In this document: positions 12,413 to 24,690 of the stretch, piece by piece
Layout: the number at the start of each line of letters is the position of its first letter
Position numbering within the stretch: position 1 is the first letter of the stretch
Translations under genes and position numbers: made by a program
Notes under the pieces: model-generated
Databases searched by the model: none
What the model saw: only the letters and a program-made list of their open reading frames with translations
What the model was told of the DNA's origin: nothing
From: Diadema setosum
Lineage: Eukaryota; Echinodermata; Echinoidea; Diadematoida; Diadematidae
DNA: 64,000 nucleotides
Direction: 5' to 3'
NCBI RefSeq assembly: GCF_964275005.1
Contig: NC_092701.1
Location: forward strand, 8,073,955-8,137,954

Positions 12413-15400
12413 CTACGACGCCTTTATGAACTTGCGCAGTGCGACGATAGACTTTTCCCCTGTCAAGTCGGCAACGGTTTCAATCAGCGCCTCTTTGGTT
12501 TCAGGGGGAACGACCAGGTGTCTGAAAACCGGGTAGTCGACCTCGACGCATTTTGTCATAATGGCGTCGACCACATCGTCTACTGAAAAGAAGGGAAATT
12601 CTTTCAATACGTCAAGAAGGCAGCGTAGTTGACGACGATCGATGTCGTCAATGGTATCGTCGTTGATCTGGGTGTCGATGTCCGAGAAAACTCCTGTCAC
12701 TAGTCTTGTCTTTACTTGAGTAGTCTCCATCATGCAAATCCTAGGGAAAATAATAAATCAGTTCAATTGGAACTAAAGATACTGCAACTGACGTGTGCCA
12801 CACACATACACACACAAACACAAAAAACAAACAAACAAACAAACCAAAAGATCTACCCACAACAGGCTAATCGTTATTAAGAGGTCACGCCAGGAGACAT
12901 CTTGAAGGTGATCTTGTAATCTTAATTTTCAAGCTTATCTCAGTCAAATTCGGTACAACGCGATCACCTACCTGAAGATATCTGTTTGAACGACTTGAAA
13001 TATCTTCTCCTGACTTCCCACGTCAGTAATAGTAGACTAATGCATTGTTTTGTAATAAATATTTTGGAAAAAGTATAATTGTGAAATTTCTGTAATGAGA
13101 TGAACATTCAATAGGAGGTCGAGGCTTCTATCAACCTTTAGTAATTATCTTCTTTTGCCTGCTAGTGTCCTGAGCACTGGACCGAATATCGGTGATAAAT
13201 CCTAAGTGTGGGCTTAATTCTCTTAATCCAGATGGGCTCTTTCACTTTTCTTGGCCAAAATTCCTTTCAAAGGCTAGGACTGCGGCCGTGGCGTCATTCC
13301 ATCCTATTTTGTGTTTCGTGTTGAAAAGTGAAAGAGTCCACCTTAATTAAGAGAATCTAGCCCACACTCAATAGGGATTAGGGATACAATACTATTTATC
13401 ACCGATCTTCGGTCCAGTGATCAGGAAAAGGCAGGCAGTGAAAGAGAAACGGTGTAATCACTTGGCCTGAAGAAGTCCAAAGGAGTGGAGTAAAGCTAGC
13501 CAGCACAATTGCTAAAGGTTGGTAGAAGCATTTACTTCCTATTGTATGATCGTCCCCAACTGACGAAAACAGATGGACATTGTTTTGTTAATAAACTGTG
13601 CAAAGATAATCTGGTCACAAAGGAGGTTCACACCGTATTTATTAAACTTTAGATTTAACATAATATTGGCACGGAGCTCGAATTCAGGAGTAACTCGATA
13701 GCTTCATGACTTCATTAATACAAAAACAAAATTAACATTTTCAAGACGAAATGAGCTTTACCAAACATAAAACGATTGACGGAACTCGAGAAGGAGCTAT
13801 CTCACCGTCCGTTTAAAATCCGGACAATGAGATTGGACCACCATTTGATATGGTCTGGATGATGATGATTTACTTTGGTTATCTCAGTCATTTTCAACTC
13901 GATTTTGTGCAAGATGCTCTGATTTACCTTTAGAATTATACATTTTGACCTCGTTTCGCAACATAACCCTCCCCAAACAACAACAACAACAACAAAAAAA
14001 AAAAAACAAAAAACAAACAAACAAACAAACAAACAAACACGAAATCAAGTGTTAACAATGCTAAGTTTAGGCAAATCATCATTCAACAAAACGATCCATC
14101 AGTTCTAATTAATGATTGTCCCGCTCTTCACGAACTGGGGTTGTACCGGTAAACTATGCTGGCATAAATATTTCATTTGGCTGTTACCTGATATTGAATG
14201 ACTTGACAGTAGAGAGAAGCGATTCAAAGAACCCTTCCAAGGCAAACTTGGAGGAGCTGTAGAAGTCGCCGTAAGGCATACCTGCGATTTGAAGTACACG
14301 GTAGGCATAATAATTGAACATATCCACCGGCTTGATGAAAATGTAACAATAATGTTAAGCACAATAATTAACCTTGACTATACACCGTAATCGAGGAATA
14401 TTTGAAAATCTTGCTTCCAAAAGGTGCTAAATCCATCGTTTTTCAATGGATTTAGCGTCTTTTGTAAGCAAGCGTTTCATTTACCATGTTTACTGATACT
14501 AACATTTTCACCGATACCATCCTCTCTACTTTAACTGGTGCGAAAATAAAAGTACGTTCATATTTTGTGGGTGTAAAGTGTCCAGAAAAGTATAGTGACA
14601 TAAATTGGCCGGTGGGGAAAACATATCGCCTGAAAGCCATCGTTTACACGTTGCTAACTCATTTTTTTTTTTTTTTTGATTTAAAGCAAATCGTTTTCTT
14701 ATAGGTATATTATGATTTGTCTGCGTGTAGCTACGTCAATGGTCAAAAAAGATGTTGATACGAGTTTCAGTTTAACCTCATTGTCATCACTTTACTTTTG
14801 GCTGAGTATATTGCATTGGCGTAAGTTTTTGTCAAACAACAGGGCATTTCAGGAGAGATACACGTGTAATTGGAGCAAACCAATTATTAACATACATCAC
14901 CCCCCCCCCCCCCAGAAAAAATACTAATCTTTCACAACATAAAATTTGCAGAATTTCTCCATCGACGGCTGGTTCGACATGACGTACTTTGGCAACAATT
15001 TATGCACGAAACTTTATTCTCGTACCTTGCTTTCCCGCCAAACTCGAGACACTGATGATTTTGCCCGCCTTTTTCTGCTTCATGTGACGAAGTACCGCCT
15101 GAGTGAGTCGGATCGTGCCGACAGTGTTCACGTTGAAGATACTCTCGATCCTGGCACGTGACACGCGCTCCGGGATCCCTATGGTAGCAATTCCTGCTAT
15201 GTTGACTAAAAATAATAATAATAATAATAATAAAATGGATTGAATGATTTGTACATATCGAGCAGTTCGTCAGCAAAATATTTTAAATCTACTGGCTAAG
15301 ACTTTTCAATTTCACTTAGATGACTTCGGCATTGCCTTTGTATCTACGGATAGGACATGGCCCTCGGATAGGACATAAAATGGAGGTTCCGTGTGTGAGA

Positions 15401-16411
15401 GAGTTACAACTCATGCACGTAAAAGATTCCGCTTCATTCATTCATCGCAAAGACCAGGGTGTTTAACCCGGTAAAGTGGTCCCGCCTCACATCCAACTGG
15501 ACCCCATGGAAGACTAGCTTAGCATAACTGAATATGGGCTATCCAGCCGTCTTGTCAGATGGAAAATGAACAAACAACAAACAAACAAACAAACAAACAT
15601 GGCATGCTTTAGATTAATTAAAAAAAGATAACAAAGAAGAACAAACAGACAAAGCAATAACAATGTCAGAGCATCCTTGACTTTAATTGCATATTTTGTC
15701 TTGAACAAAGATTTCAATTCACCATACTGAATCTGTACAAAATCATGAAAAACTTGTATTTAGACATTCCCTAATATCAAAGGGTTTTGAAAATTGAAAG
15801 GGTCATTCAAACATAAGGGATAACAATCAAGAACTGCAATGAGTACTATACCGTATGATACACGGGGATGTGGGACACTATCCCGTCTCTTTAAATAGCA
15901 ACAATGGAATGAAAATATTTTGTTCGCTTTGTTTACGACGACAAATACTACAACCTGTCAAGTACAGACCTATTAACCCTTTATGTGCCCAGACTCCAAG
16001 CTTAACTTGTAATGATTTTTCTGTAGCATTCATTAACCCCTCCATATTTGATCTACTAAATGTAAGATATTCCAATCTTACTCAGGCGAGACAATGTGGT
16101 GGCATCAATGAGGTCTAAATATTTAGACCAGATTAAAAGTACTCACTGAGAATATCGATACGTCCGTGAGTTTTAATGACGTCATCAACTACTCGTGTGA
16201 TGTCTTCATCCTTGGTGATGTCCAGCTCCTTGATGAAGATTGTCTTATCAATAGCGTCCCCAACGGCGGCAACTAACTCGGCCTTTTCTGCCATGGCAAT
16301 GACGGTAGCGATGACAAGGTAGCGTTGATCGGGGTCTTGTGCGAGACGTCGAGCCGTAGAGAGCCCGATTCCCGACGAACATCCAGTCACAAGTACTACT
16401 TGAGGAGCCAT
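12413..16411 (-). CDS. SDR copy 1: RDH8/17-beta-HSD1-like dehydrogenase (4 coding exons)
   Basis: NAD(P)H-dependent oxidoreductase presumed to interconvert an alcohol and a ketone/aldehyde on a lipid such as a retinoid or steroid; substrate inferred from family only. Exons: 16411-16147, 15205-15026, 14281-14188, 12740-12413, all with GT-AG borders, giving 288 aa. TGCSSGIG (9-16) is the cofactor loop, D64 the adenine-contact Asp, N115, S143, Y156 and K160 (YSSSK) the catalytic tetrad. The structural NNAG motif reads NIAG (90-93). Where copies 2 and 3 have VEPT/IEPT, this copy has METT, losing the Pro of the family PG motif. By my hand count the last exon is only about 64% identical to copy 2 in protein, while the first coding exon is about 92%. 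The frame is intact. Start chosen at the ATG of MAPQVV, conserved in all copies. It is transcribed away from copy 2. Confidence 0.88.
13109..13544. mobile_element. 436-bp foldback element in intron 4 of SDR copy 1
   Basis: Nearly the whole element is an imperfect inverted repeat around about 13300. The left end CAATAGGAGG...CTTCTATCAACCTTT mirrors the right end AAAGGTTGGTAGAAG...CCTATTG. Inner segments also pair (GGACCGAATATCGGTGATAAA with TTTATCACCGATCTTCGGTCC; TGTGGGCTTAATTCTCTTAA with TTAAGAGAATCTAGCCCACA). No frame inside. No clear target duplication seen. Confidence 0.75.
14410..14472. repeat. Short hairpin in intron 3 of SDR copy 1
   Basis: The stem pairs CTTGCTTCCAAAAGGTGCTA with the inverted TAGCGTCTTTTGTAAGCAAG, with AAATCCAT and ATGGATTT nearer the loop. 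A very similar hairpin lies in intron 3 of SDR copy 2 at 22490-22551. Confidence 0.7.
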
Positions 16412-17274
16412 AGTAACCAAATAAAGTTCGCCAAGTTCGTTCCTATGAACATGATGAAACAGAATGCAAGAGACCATTTTTTTTTTTCTGAATGGATAAA
16501 AAGTATAGATAGAGTTACCGTTCATGGACAGTGTATGTCAGGCACTAACATTGCCCTAAAGTTAAAGTGGTTCATTTACATTCACACAACATTTACATGC
16601 TTGACAATGCTTGACAGCAACACTATGTAATGGGTAAATATATTTTTTATCCACTTTCTTTTTTCAAACTCAATTAATTTCTACTTCTCCTTGCATTTCT
16701 TGTCTCCTGTTTCGTTTTCTCTCATAGCTCCAACATCATAGGACTAATATTAGTTTATGATAATAGTAGTAGTAGTAGTGGTAATGATAATAATGGTACT
16801 GATAACACTAATACTACAGTAATACTAATAATGATAATGATAGCAACAATAATAGTAATTATAGGTGTCTACTTGCATAGTACACATGACTGTCATTAAT
16901 TATTTAGTTCTTCCTGCTTGATTACTCCTGCTTTGTATTAAAAGGGAAATATAACACAGTGTTGATTTTAGTCCTTTTGACAAATAAGTTCTAGTCATCC
17001 CTTCCTTTTCTATGTTGTGTACTTTCTCTCAATCTGTGTTTATTTACTTGTCAATCTACTAAACTGCTCTGCAATACATCCCTAACCAATGCCAACATAA
17101 TAATAGAACGCAAGCGACATGATGTTCGTCACTTCATGTTCCATCTTCCATTTTCCATTTAATTTCACATGTATACACTGACTGATCATGGGTCCTGTGA
17201 CACAGAGTGCAAATCACGGTCCCACAGGAGGCCCACATTGAAAAAAGAAAAACACAAAAAGGCAGCATTCTCAC

Positions 17275-17396
17275 CTGTTGCCACTAGCCTGAATTTCAAC
17301 GGGGTAGTGCAGATGGCAGTACGATCATCTGTGTATACTCCGTCCTTTGCTTTCGATGCCAATGATATGTTCCAGTGAGACGAGCTGCAGAATATT
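17275..17396 (-). promoter_or_regulatory. Promoter-proximal block and non-coding exon 1 of SDR copy 1
   Basis: Read on the minus strand it starts AATATTCTGCAG, continues with CGTCTCAC, a GGACGGAG...ACACAGATGATCGTACTGC stretch, and ends GTGGCAACAG before the donor GTGAGAATGC (exon end 17275). The same order of blocks precedes copies 2, 3 and the relic. It has no start codon leading into the SDR frame, so I call it a non-coding first exon. The transcription start is not determined. Confidence 0.65.
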
Positions 17397-17762
17397 TTTC
17401 TGCTTTGGACTTTGGAAAGACCTAAAGGTCACGCACCGATCACAGACTCGGTCATAGATCGAGGTCACACATACAACGACATCACAATCGCAAGATCAGA
17501 TTACGGTTAACGTTCAAGTTTCACTTTGGGAATGAAGTGGGGTTTTTTTCCCAACATAAGCTAGATACACAGTTTGAAATCTATTCGTGACTGAGTTTGA
17601 AAATACATGTACATCTTTTCGGAACTACATTGAAACTGAGATTTAGGTATGTGAGAGATATTACTAATGGACAAAATATCACAAAAGAAAGTGTTGTCAA
17701 ATCTCAGATTAACGTTAAATCAAGTCAAAGACAAGATACACAGACAAGAGAGAAAACCTAGA

Positions 17763-17842
17763 GTGTGTGTGTGTGTGTTTGTGAGAGAGAGAGAGAGAGA
17801 GGGAGAGAGAGAGAGAGAGAGGGAGAGAGGGGGGGGGGGGAA
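17763..17842. repeat. GT/GA compound microsatellite ending in a G run
   Basis: GTGTGT, then GAGAGA, then a run of about 12 G, between the divergent SDR promoters. Confidence 0.9.
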
Positions 17843-18200
17843 GGGAGAGAATAGAGATGGCACCTGCTGTGGAGAGCTCGACATAATCGTTTATGTGCTT
17901 TGTTTGTTTTTGTTCTGATTGTTTTTTCCCATTCCGCATTAAAAAAAAATATACAGAAAACTTAAATCATAAAAAATATATAAATAGTTAAAGATTAAAA
18001 AATAGATTGTTTGCCCTTTTCAGATTCATTATTAGAATGATTCTGTTCTTCCATGGGGTACCTATAATAATACCGTGGATCCTTTCTAAAGTATAATTGA
18101 TTCAATAGCAATTCTTACAAACAAAGTTAACATCAGGAGAAACATAAACAAGAGAAAGGAGGGGAGTGAAAAAAAGAGAAATCGGGAACCATGGGCATGG

Positions 18201-18625
18201 TTCTGCAACCGAAATAAACAATGGTATAAATGACAAATATGGGTCTCTTTTTAATTGATATGTGCCCTTTCGTCATTCCCAATCTTTCAACACTATTTTC
18301 AAAGAATGGTGAGACTGTAAATAATCCCCACACACTTTGTCTGAAATTGTAATACCGGGTCTCAGTCTCATGGATGGCTTCATTTGAAAACTGGACTATC
18401 CCCGGGTCCACTACGAGTAGCTATGGCACATTAGGAATCGGTTGTAACCAAGGGAGTATGTATTTTACAACACAAATCATGATGGTGAGGCATCAACGTC
18501 AATCTTCTAAAATGCTTTTCCAATTTAAGGGATGGTCATACATCAAAGCGACCGTATTTTTAAAAACAAATTCTGCAACCGTAATAATCAATGGTATAAA
18601 ATAAATGACAAAAATATGGGTGTAA
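18201..18625. repeat. Pair of ~60-bp direct repeats
   Basis: 'ttctgcaacc' followed by 'caatggtataaa' and 'atatgggt' occurs near 18201-18265 and again near 18568-18625, about 370 bp apart. They lie between SDR copies 1 and 2. Function unknown. Confidence 0.6.
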
Positions 18626-18739
18626 AGATGAAAGAGGAGTTTAAGCTTACTTCAAAAAAATACTAGCAGTAAGATGCAAAAATAACATTAAAATGCAATG
18701 TAATATTGAGGACTTCAAGGGTTCAATGATTTCTTTTTT

Positions 18740-18998
18740 AAAAGAGGTAATCAAGTTCAGAAAACACTAATATGAGGACACATTGCTTGAACAGAGGCTC
18801 GATGCGTCAACTCCCTTTATATTTTCTCTATAATGTTGTCCACACATAACATCATAACCTCTAGTGGTCTCCTCTTCAAGCAGTTCCAACACAAAAAACT
18901 TTAAAAAGTCATAACTTTTACATCGATTGTCCGATTTTCTTCAAACTTTCACTCATGTGTTCTACTAATGTTGCTGCTTTCACTCAATCCACATTTCT
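18740..18998. mobile_element. Degraded partial copy of the AAGGACAAG MITE
   Basis: 18867-18998 matches the right half of the intact element at 45491-46052 (shared 'ttccaacacaaaaa', 'cataacttttacatcgattgtcc', then 'ctgctttcactcaatcc'). The terminal repeat itself is missing. Confidence 0.6.
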
Positions 18999-19084
18999 CT
19001 TTGGGTTTTGATTTCCTTTAAGTATCTATCTATTTTTCACACAAACACGCACACACGCCGCACACACACTTTCCGTAACACCCG

Positions 19085-19355
19085 TTTTGCATTTGCGTCC
19101 CTCCCTCCCTCTCTCTCTCTCTTTCTTTCTCTCTCTCTCTCTCTCTCTCTCCATCTCTCCCTGTCGCTCTCTTTTTCTCTTCATCAGTATGTATTTCTGC
19201 CATTCCCCTTTTCTGTGCTTCCCTGTCTGTTTGTGCGTGTGAGTGTGTTTATGTTATTTTGTGTGACGAGAGATGGAGATATGACGCTGCATGTATTCCA
19301 TTCTTTCACCTGTATGAAATATTGACTTTGATTTACGACGCACGAGTATCAGTTG

Positions 19356-19390
<35 letters not shown>
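19085..19390. repeat. CT and GT microsatellites upstream of SDR copy 2
   Basis: CT-rich tract at about 19098-19175 and a GT run at about 19357-19388. The non-repetitive DNA between them matches 33690-33830 upstream of SDR copy 3, so these microsatellites sit in the duplicated 5' flank. Confidence 0.85.
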
Positions 19391-19623
19391 CGTAATCTTG
19401 CTGAATGTCTATTGATAAAGTCCTCACGTACATCATGTATTATGATCATCACACGACAAAACAAAGAATTATTAAAAAATCATTATGTGTGTTAACCATA
19501 CATAGACTTTAACCCTTGGGTACCTGACAATAATGTATTGTCCTGTCGGCCTTAGGTTGATTTAGGGCTACTAGCTCCGTGGTTGATGGAAGTCGGCTGA
19601 AACTAAAGAGTCATTTTGACTAA

Positions 19624-19708
19624 AATATTCCGTTCTACTCATTGGTGAAAAGCACAGCGGACGGTGCACACACAAAATCCCACTACCATTCCATACAACC
19701 GGCAACAG
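19624..19708 (+). promoter_or_regulatory. Promoter-proximal block and non-coding exon 1 of SDR copy 2
   Basis: AATATTCCG at 19624-19632, then the shared CACAGCGGACGG...CACACAAAATCCCACT stretch and CGGCAACAG before the donor GTGAGAATAC (exon end 19708). The paralogous block precedes the other copies. The intact AATATTCCG here serves as the empty site for the insertion found in copy 3. Confidence 0.65.
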
Positions 19709-20408
19709 GTGAGAATACACTCTTTAATACGTGCATGTTGTTCTGTTCTTTCGACGTATTGTAGACCCGTGTTTTAATTTGTATTCGTAGATATTCGTGT
19801 AATGGTCCCATTGTTAGCCAGCGTACGTGTAAAAAATAAGTAGGGCCTACATGTAAAAAAAGATGCAACATAATGTAATGGACTTTGGATTGTTCGCGTT
19901 CTTCATGTCGGCATTGGTTTGAAGTGTATATATTAGAGATGTATAGTGTAGTATGCGCCTTAATTAAACTCATAAGCGAACGGGCACAGGAAGCGAAGAG
20001 TTCACATCGCACAAAATGAGAGAATAAACATAACTACATTGACTGAATCCACGTTCCAATTAAATCTTCTAAGCAGACATTGTCATAGAGGAGAACATGA
20101 CGTCTAACTTGCATACTGAAATTATGAAGGCCTATCTGAAGTTGAATGAGAAGAAGATACAATATGCGGGAAAGGTAGATGAAAATGAAAAGGAGAAGAA
20201 AATTGCAATACATGTACATAGAAAATAAAATGAGGGATGATAAACTTAACAAGTCTTGCTTTGCGGTCAAAAACAATAATAATTAACGTGTAAAATTGAG
20301 ACCTCAACATTACATGAATGATTCCCGACAATACTAAACATTGAGATTAACGTGTTCCCATGCATTCTGTTTCCCTCAAAAGAACTTGGTAAACTTCGTA
20401 TGGTCACT

Positions 20409-23400
20409 ATGGCTCCTAAAGTAGTACTCATGACTGGATGTTCGTCAGGTATCGGGCTCTCTACGGCTCGACGTCTGGCACAAGACCCCGATCAACGGTA
20501 CCTTGTCATCGCTACCGTCATTGCCATGGCAGAAAAGGCCGAGTTAGTTGCCGCCGTTAGGGACGCTATTGATAAGACAATCTTCATCAAGGAGATGGAC
20601 ATCACCAAGGATGAAGACATCACACGAGTAGTTGATGACGTCATTAAGACACACGGAGGCGTCGATGTTCTCAGTGAGTAATTTCTGGGCTCAACAGCTA
20701 CTGTCACTGCTGGACCAGTTGTTATTTTCGGAACGGTCAACCTAGGTCTGCATATTTTGACAGGTTATGTTTGTCGCCACAAAAATTAAAAGAAAGATCC
20801 AGAGGTTTACCTTAATTACCTTGTTATTTCACTATTGGTATTGCTGCTAACATACAGTGGGAAGCATTTCACCTGAACTGGGTTATTCCTTATTTTTTGA
20901 GTGGCATGCATTTTTGATATTCAAAGGTTGAAAGGCTTTTATTTCTTAACTGGGTCATCTATAGGCAGTAGACTCGATACATGAATTAAAGGTTTTTGGC
21001 TTTGGTTTTCACTCAAGTGGAAAAATTTGTTAGAATTTCTGATTTGTGCAGATATGAACTATTCATTTGCAGATTTCGGAGTATTGCAGTGTTTTGTTAC
21101 CGCCGTAATGACAAACCATGACAGACCAACCAGAATTCGGGCGCAGGCTATATCAAAACTTCAAAAATTATATTCGCTCTCCCTCTATGAAAGCGGAGCT
21201 CTCATTTTCTTTTTAAAAGTGTGATGTTGACTGACTTTCTGACATTCTGTGTCTGATCTCATGCTATCTAGTAAAGTCCACTGAACGTGGTGTGGAATCA
21301 CACACTTAGTAAATTAGGCTAGAAAACATTCTTCCTATTACGCCAATCGAGAATGAAGCATGACAACATGCAGCTGCCTTGTGAAAGTGTATTTTTCTTC
21401 TCGTTAACCACAAATCAAATGTGCCTCTCTAGTACTTATCTCCCTTGGATTTGGGCGACGCTGTTTTTCCTATTCATACGAATCCTGTTCATCAATAGGT
21501 TTGTTTGTTTGTTTCTGACCAAATTTCTGTCCATCGTCAGGTTTATATACTTCGACCAAAATCTGCAGATCAACCAGTACATTACATTTTGCAAAAGAAT
21601 GTTACTATTTTTCCCCTTGTGATGAATCTAAAGCAAGCTCGTACGTCAAAATACCATCATCTGAAGTATAATCGCAGTACACTGGCGAGTTATATGGACA
21701 CAGGTAGATTGAAAAGTTTGTGTTGTGATGAGATACTCGTGATGTTTTATTTCCTTTTCCTTTATTGATCTCTGTTCAGTCAACATAGCGGGAGTTCCTT
21801 CCACAATTCTCCCAGAACGTGCGTCTCGTGCCAAGATCGAGAGCATCTTTAACGTGAACACTATCGGGACAATCCGACTCACTCAGGCGGTACTCCCTCA
21901 CATGAAGCAGAAAAAGGCGGGAAAGATCATCAGTGTTTCGAGTTTGGCAGGAAAGCAAGGTACTGAAATGCAGTCTCTTGCAGGAATTATTGCCAGATTT
22001 CGTCATTCCAAACATGCCTTTTGGTAAATGATATCAATGAATATGAACATCTGAGTTTATGATAGACTATATTCATCATGGACCTCTAGAGATAGTATCA
22101 TCGTGGGAATGAAAATGATAATAACGGTAATGATAATGACAATAATAAGGACAATGATAATAACGTCACGCATTTGGCTCCAGTCCCTTTGTGTTAAAGA
22201 GTAAAAGATGATAACTTGGTGGGTAGCACAGATTAATATAACAGATAAACATAAGTTCTTGTCATAAACAGCACACACCTTAAATAGGAAAGTTTTAAAG
22301 GTTTCACAGCTTTCAAAAATTCACTCAACAAATATGCTACAGTCTTGATAATATTGTTCCATCGTTTTGCACTCACTTATTTGTACTTATTTTTGGAGGA
22401 AAAAAAGTGATATGTGGACGAAGATCTGAATTATGAGGTAGGAGTGTATACATCAAATAACATACATGTAATACATGAATATGAAGAGATTGCTTCCAAA
22501 AGGCACTAAACCCATTGAAAAATGATGGATTTAACGCCTTTTAGAAGCAAGCTGTTCATATGATAAACGACAACTGTCCATCGAATTTCAGGAATGCCTT
22601 ACGGTGATTTCTACAGTGCCTCTAAGTTTGCTGTTGAAGGATTCTTTGAATCACTGCTCTCCACTGTCAAGTCATTCAATATCAAGTATGGAGTATATTA
22701 AAAAGTTCCGTTTTTCTAACATTAAGGCTGTGATTAAATCCATGCGCCACCATCTAGAGGATTATAACAATTCATTAACGGGTAGACAACGATTTACAGA
22801 AAATAGTTTTATTATAGAGAGAAATCCAATTTTTTTTTAATTGAAAGTACTTATTCCTTTTACTTTTGACTGACACAATTATGCTACTGTCATTATGCCT
22901 GAAAAAGAAAATGAAATTGTGTGATATCACAAATTGTTATTGGTTACTGGTTATTGGACATGCAGTGGTAATCTGGATGGATTACTCGATTTTTTTTTTT
23001 AAATTATGAATTATCTTTCTAATTGATTGTTCGATTTCATTCGATCTGCACTAATCTTTAGTACTAACATTGTTGCATTCTTTCTATATTAAAATATATG
23101 TTAGTAGATTGAATCCTCCTTTATGGAGAAAGTACAGATTCGATTGAGAAGGCCCTTCATTCTTTTCTCATTAAATTTGTTAAGATACTTCATATCTGAT
23201 TAGATTCGTTTAAAAATGTTGATAGAGAATTGATATTTTAGAATATACTGTCTACTCGAATTTTACAGATTCCAGATTAGGTTTAGTTTTGTTTCTCTTG
23301 GATGTATGGACTATTACGAACTATTTTCAGAACCTTCCCACTCAATAGCAACAATCTTGCTGTGTACAGTTTATGTGTATTAATGTGTCTGTCCCTGTAC

Positions 23401-23788
23401 ACAATAAGTGAAAGTATGTTTAGTTTGAAATGTGTGTTTTATTCATTTTACTCCGTACAGGGTATGCATGGTTGAACCTACTCTCGTTAAAACAAGAATG
23501 TTACCATCGGGTTTGTCTGCACGCAATGCCCTGATTAATGACGATACCATTCATGAAATCGACAGACGACAGCTAAGATTCCTTTGCGACTTTGTGTCAA
23601 GATTCCCCGCCCTTTCAGTAGACGACGTGGTCGACGTCTTGGTTACGAAATGCGTTGATGTCGACGATCCGGTTTTCAGACATCTGGTCGTTCCCCCTGA
23701 GACCAAGAAGGCACTGGGAGAAGCTGTTGCCGACCTGACGGGGGAGAAATCTATCGCCACAGTGCGCAAGTTGATTGGGGCTGTATAA
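20409..23788 (+). CDS. SDR copy 2: RDH8/17-beta-HSD1-like dehydrogenase (4 coding exons)
   Basis: Same enzyme family and presumed role as copy 1. Exons: 20409-20673, 21780-21959, 22592-22685, 23461-23788, giving 288 aa with GT-AG borders; intron 4 begins GTATGG. TGCSSGIG (9-16), NIAG (90-93), N115, S143, Y156 and K160 (YSASK) are all present, so it should be catalytically competent. VEPTLVKT replaces the family's PG-containing loop. Differences from copy 3 in the first coding exon are few (about 8 of 88 residues) against about 26 of 108 in the last. In copies 2 and 3 an in-frame ATG lies three codons upstream (20400); I keep the MAP start shared by all copies. Introns 2-4 are alignable to copy 3. 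The nearest downstream feature is the large hAT-like element at 24262. Confidence 0.9.
22490..22551. repeat. Short hairpin in intron 3 of SDR copy 2
   Basis: TTGCTTCCAAAAGGC...TAAACCCAT pairs with the inverted ATGGATTTAACGCCTTTT...GAAGCAA. It is the counterpart of the hairpin at 14410-14472 and lies about 40 bp upstream of the exon 4 acceptor. Confidence 0.7.
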
Positions 23789-24261
23789 ATAGTTAGACAA
23801 GGTATATGCGCAGGTGCTTTTAAAAACAAGAGATGATTTAATGATATTAATGAAACAAAGCCTGATCGTGATCAATGTCTTCGGGTTTATACGCATACGT
23901 AATTGGTCCATGCATTATTGTTATACATTTAACTGAGTGATTGTTTTAGCACATTCAATTCTCTCCTGCCTTTAAAGAAAAGAAAAACACAATGAATGAA
24001 TTATCAATGGTCAAAACATAGAAGTATATCTTCCCCATACGATTAAGGTAAATTTTCGAGAAAGATTTTGCATCGTCATTATTCAGCAAGGATATCTACC
24101 ATATCAAAATAATTCTCCAACGGATGCAGCAAAGTTGGTAACTCTTCATTCGACAGAATATTCTAATTATCAAGGGATCGTGTAGATTCTGGCGTTTCCT
24201 CTCGAAGGCCTCATTTTCTATTGACAGTCAGACTGAAGTTAAATCCGATGTCTGTCCAAAG
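23789..24261. other. 3' flank of SDR copy 2
   Basis: Non-coding. Its last part (from about 24180) aligns to the 3' flank of copy 3 near 41470 and continues beyond the hAT-like element at 31257, showing the two flanks were once continuous. Confidence 0.55.
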
Positions 24262-24341
24262 CATAGGCGTAGCCAGGATTTTTTAGAGGGGGGTGTTTAA
24301 CCCTATTAAGCCCAAGCTTATTTTGACCCCTCGCAGGCCCA

Positions 24342-24375
24342 GGGGGGGGGGGGCACATTGTGCCCCCCCCCCCCT
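24342..24375. repeat. G-run/C-run hairpin
   Basis: Twelve G, then CACATTGTG, then thirteen C: a near-perfect inverted repeat of about 33 bp. A related copy (G6, CATAATGTG, C run) is at about 25254-25283, so the two may mark the ends of a nested unit. Confidence 0.8.
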
Positions 24376-24389
24376 TTATAACTTTTTTT

Positions 24390-24690
24390 ATTTTTTGATG
24401 TATCATTGTCATATTTGGCACATGGGTAGAGTAACTCATACTCTACACGACTGTACATTTGAATTTTCTCAAGGTCACCCATGGAGGGCGCTAGTTTCCA
24501 AAATATAAAGAAATACATAGGAAATGTGCTAAAAACATGATTTTTCTGCATAATTTCTTTATCCCCATTATATATGTCTTATCATAGACCAATCATTTTC
24601 ATATTTGTCACAAGTGATAAACAAGTGGAATCTTATTATTTGTTATGGTTGAAATTTCTCAAGGTCACCACATAGGGGCGCTATTCGTGT
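24390..24690. repeat. Two diverged ~200-bp direct repeats
   Basis: Both units contain 'tcat(a/t)ttcatatttg(g/t)cac', then 'tttctcaaggtcacc' and a 'gggcgct' box (at about 24490 and 24675). They lie inside the hAT-like element; no coding potential. Confidence 0.55.
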
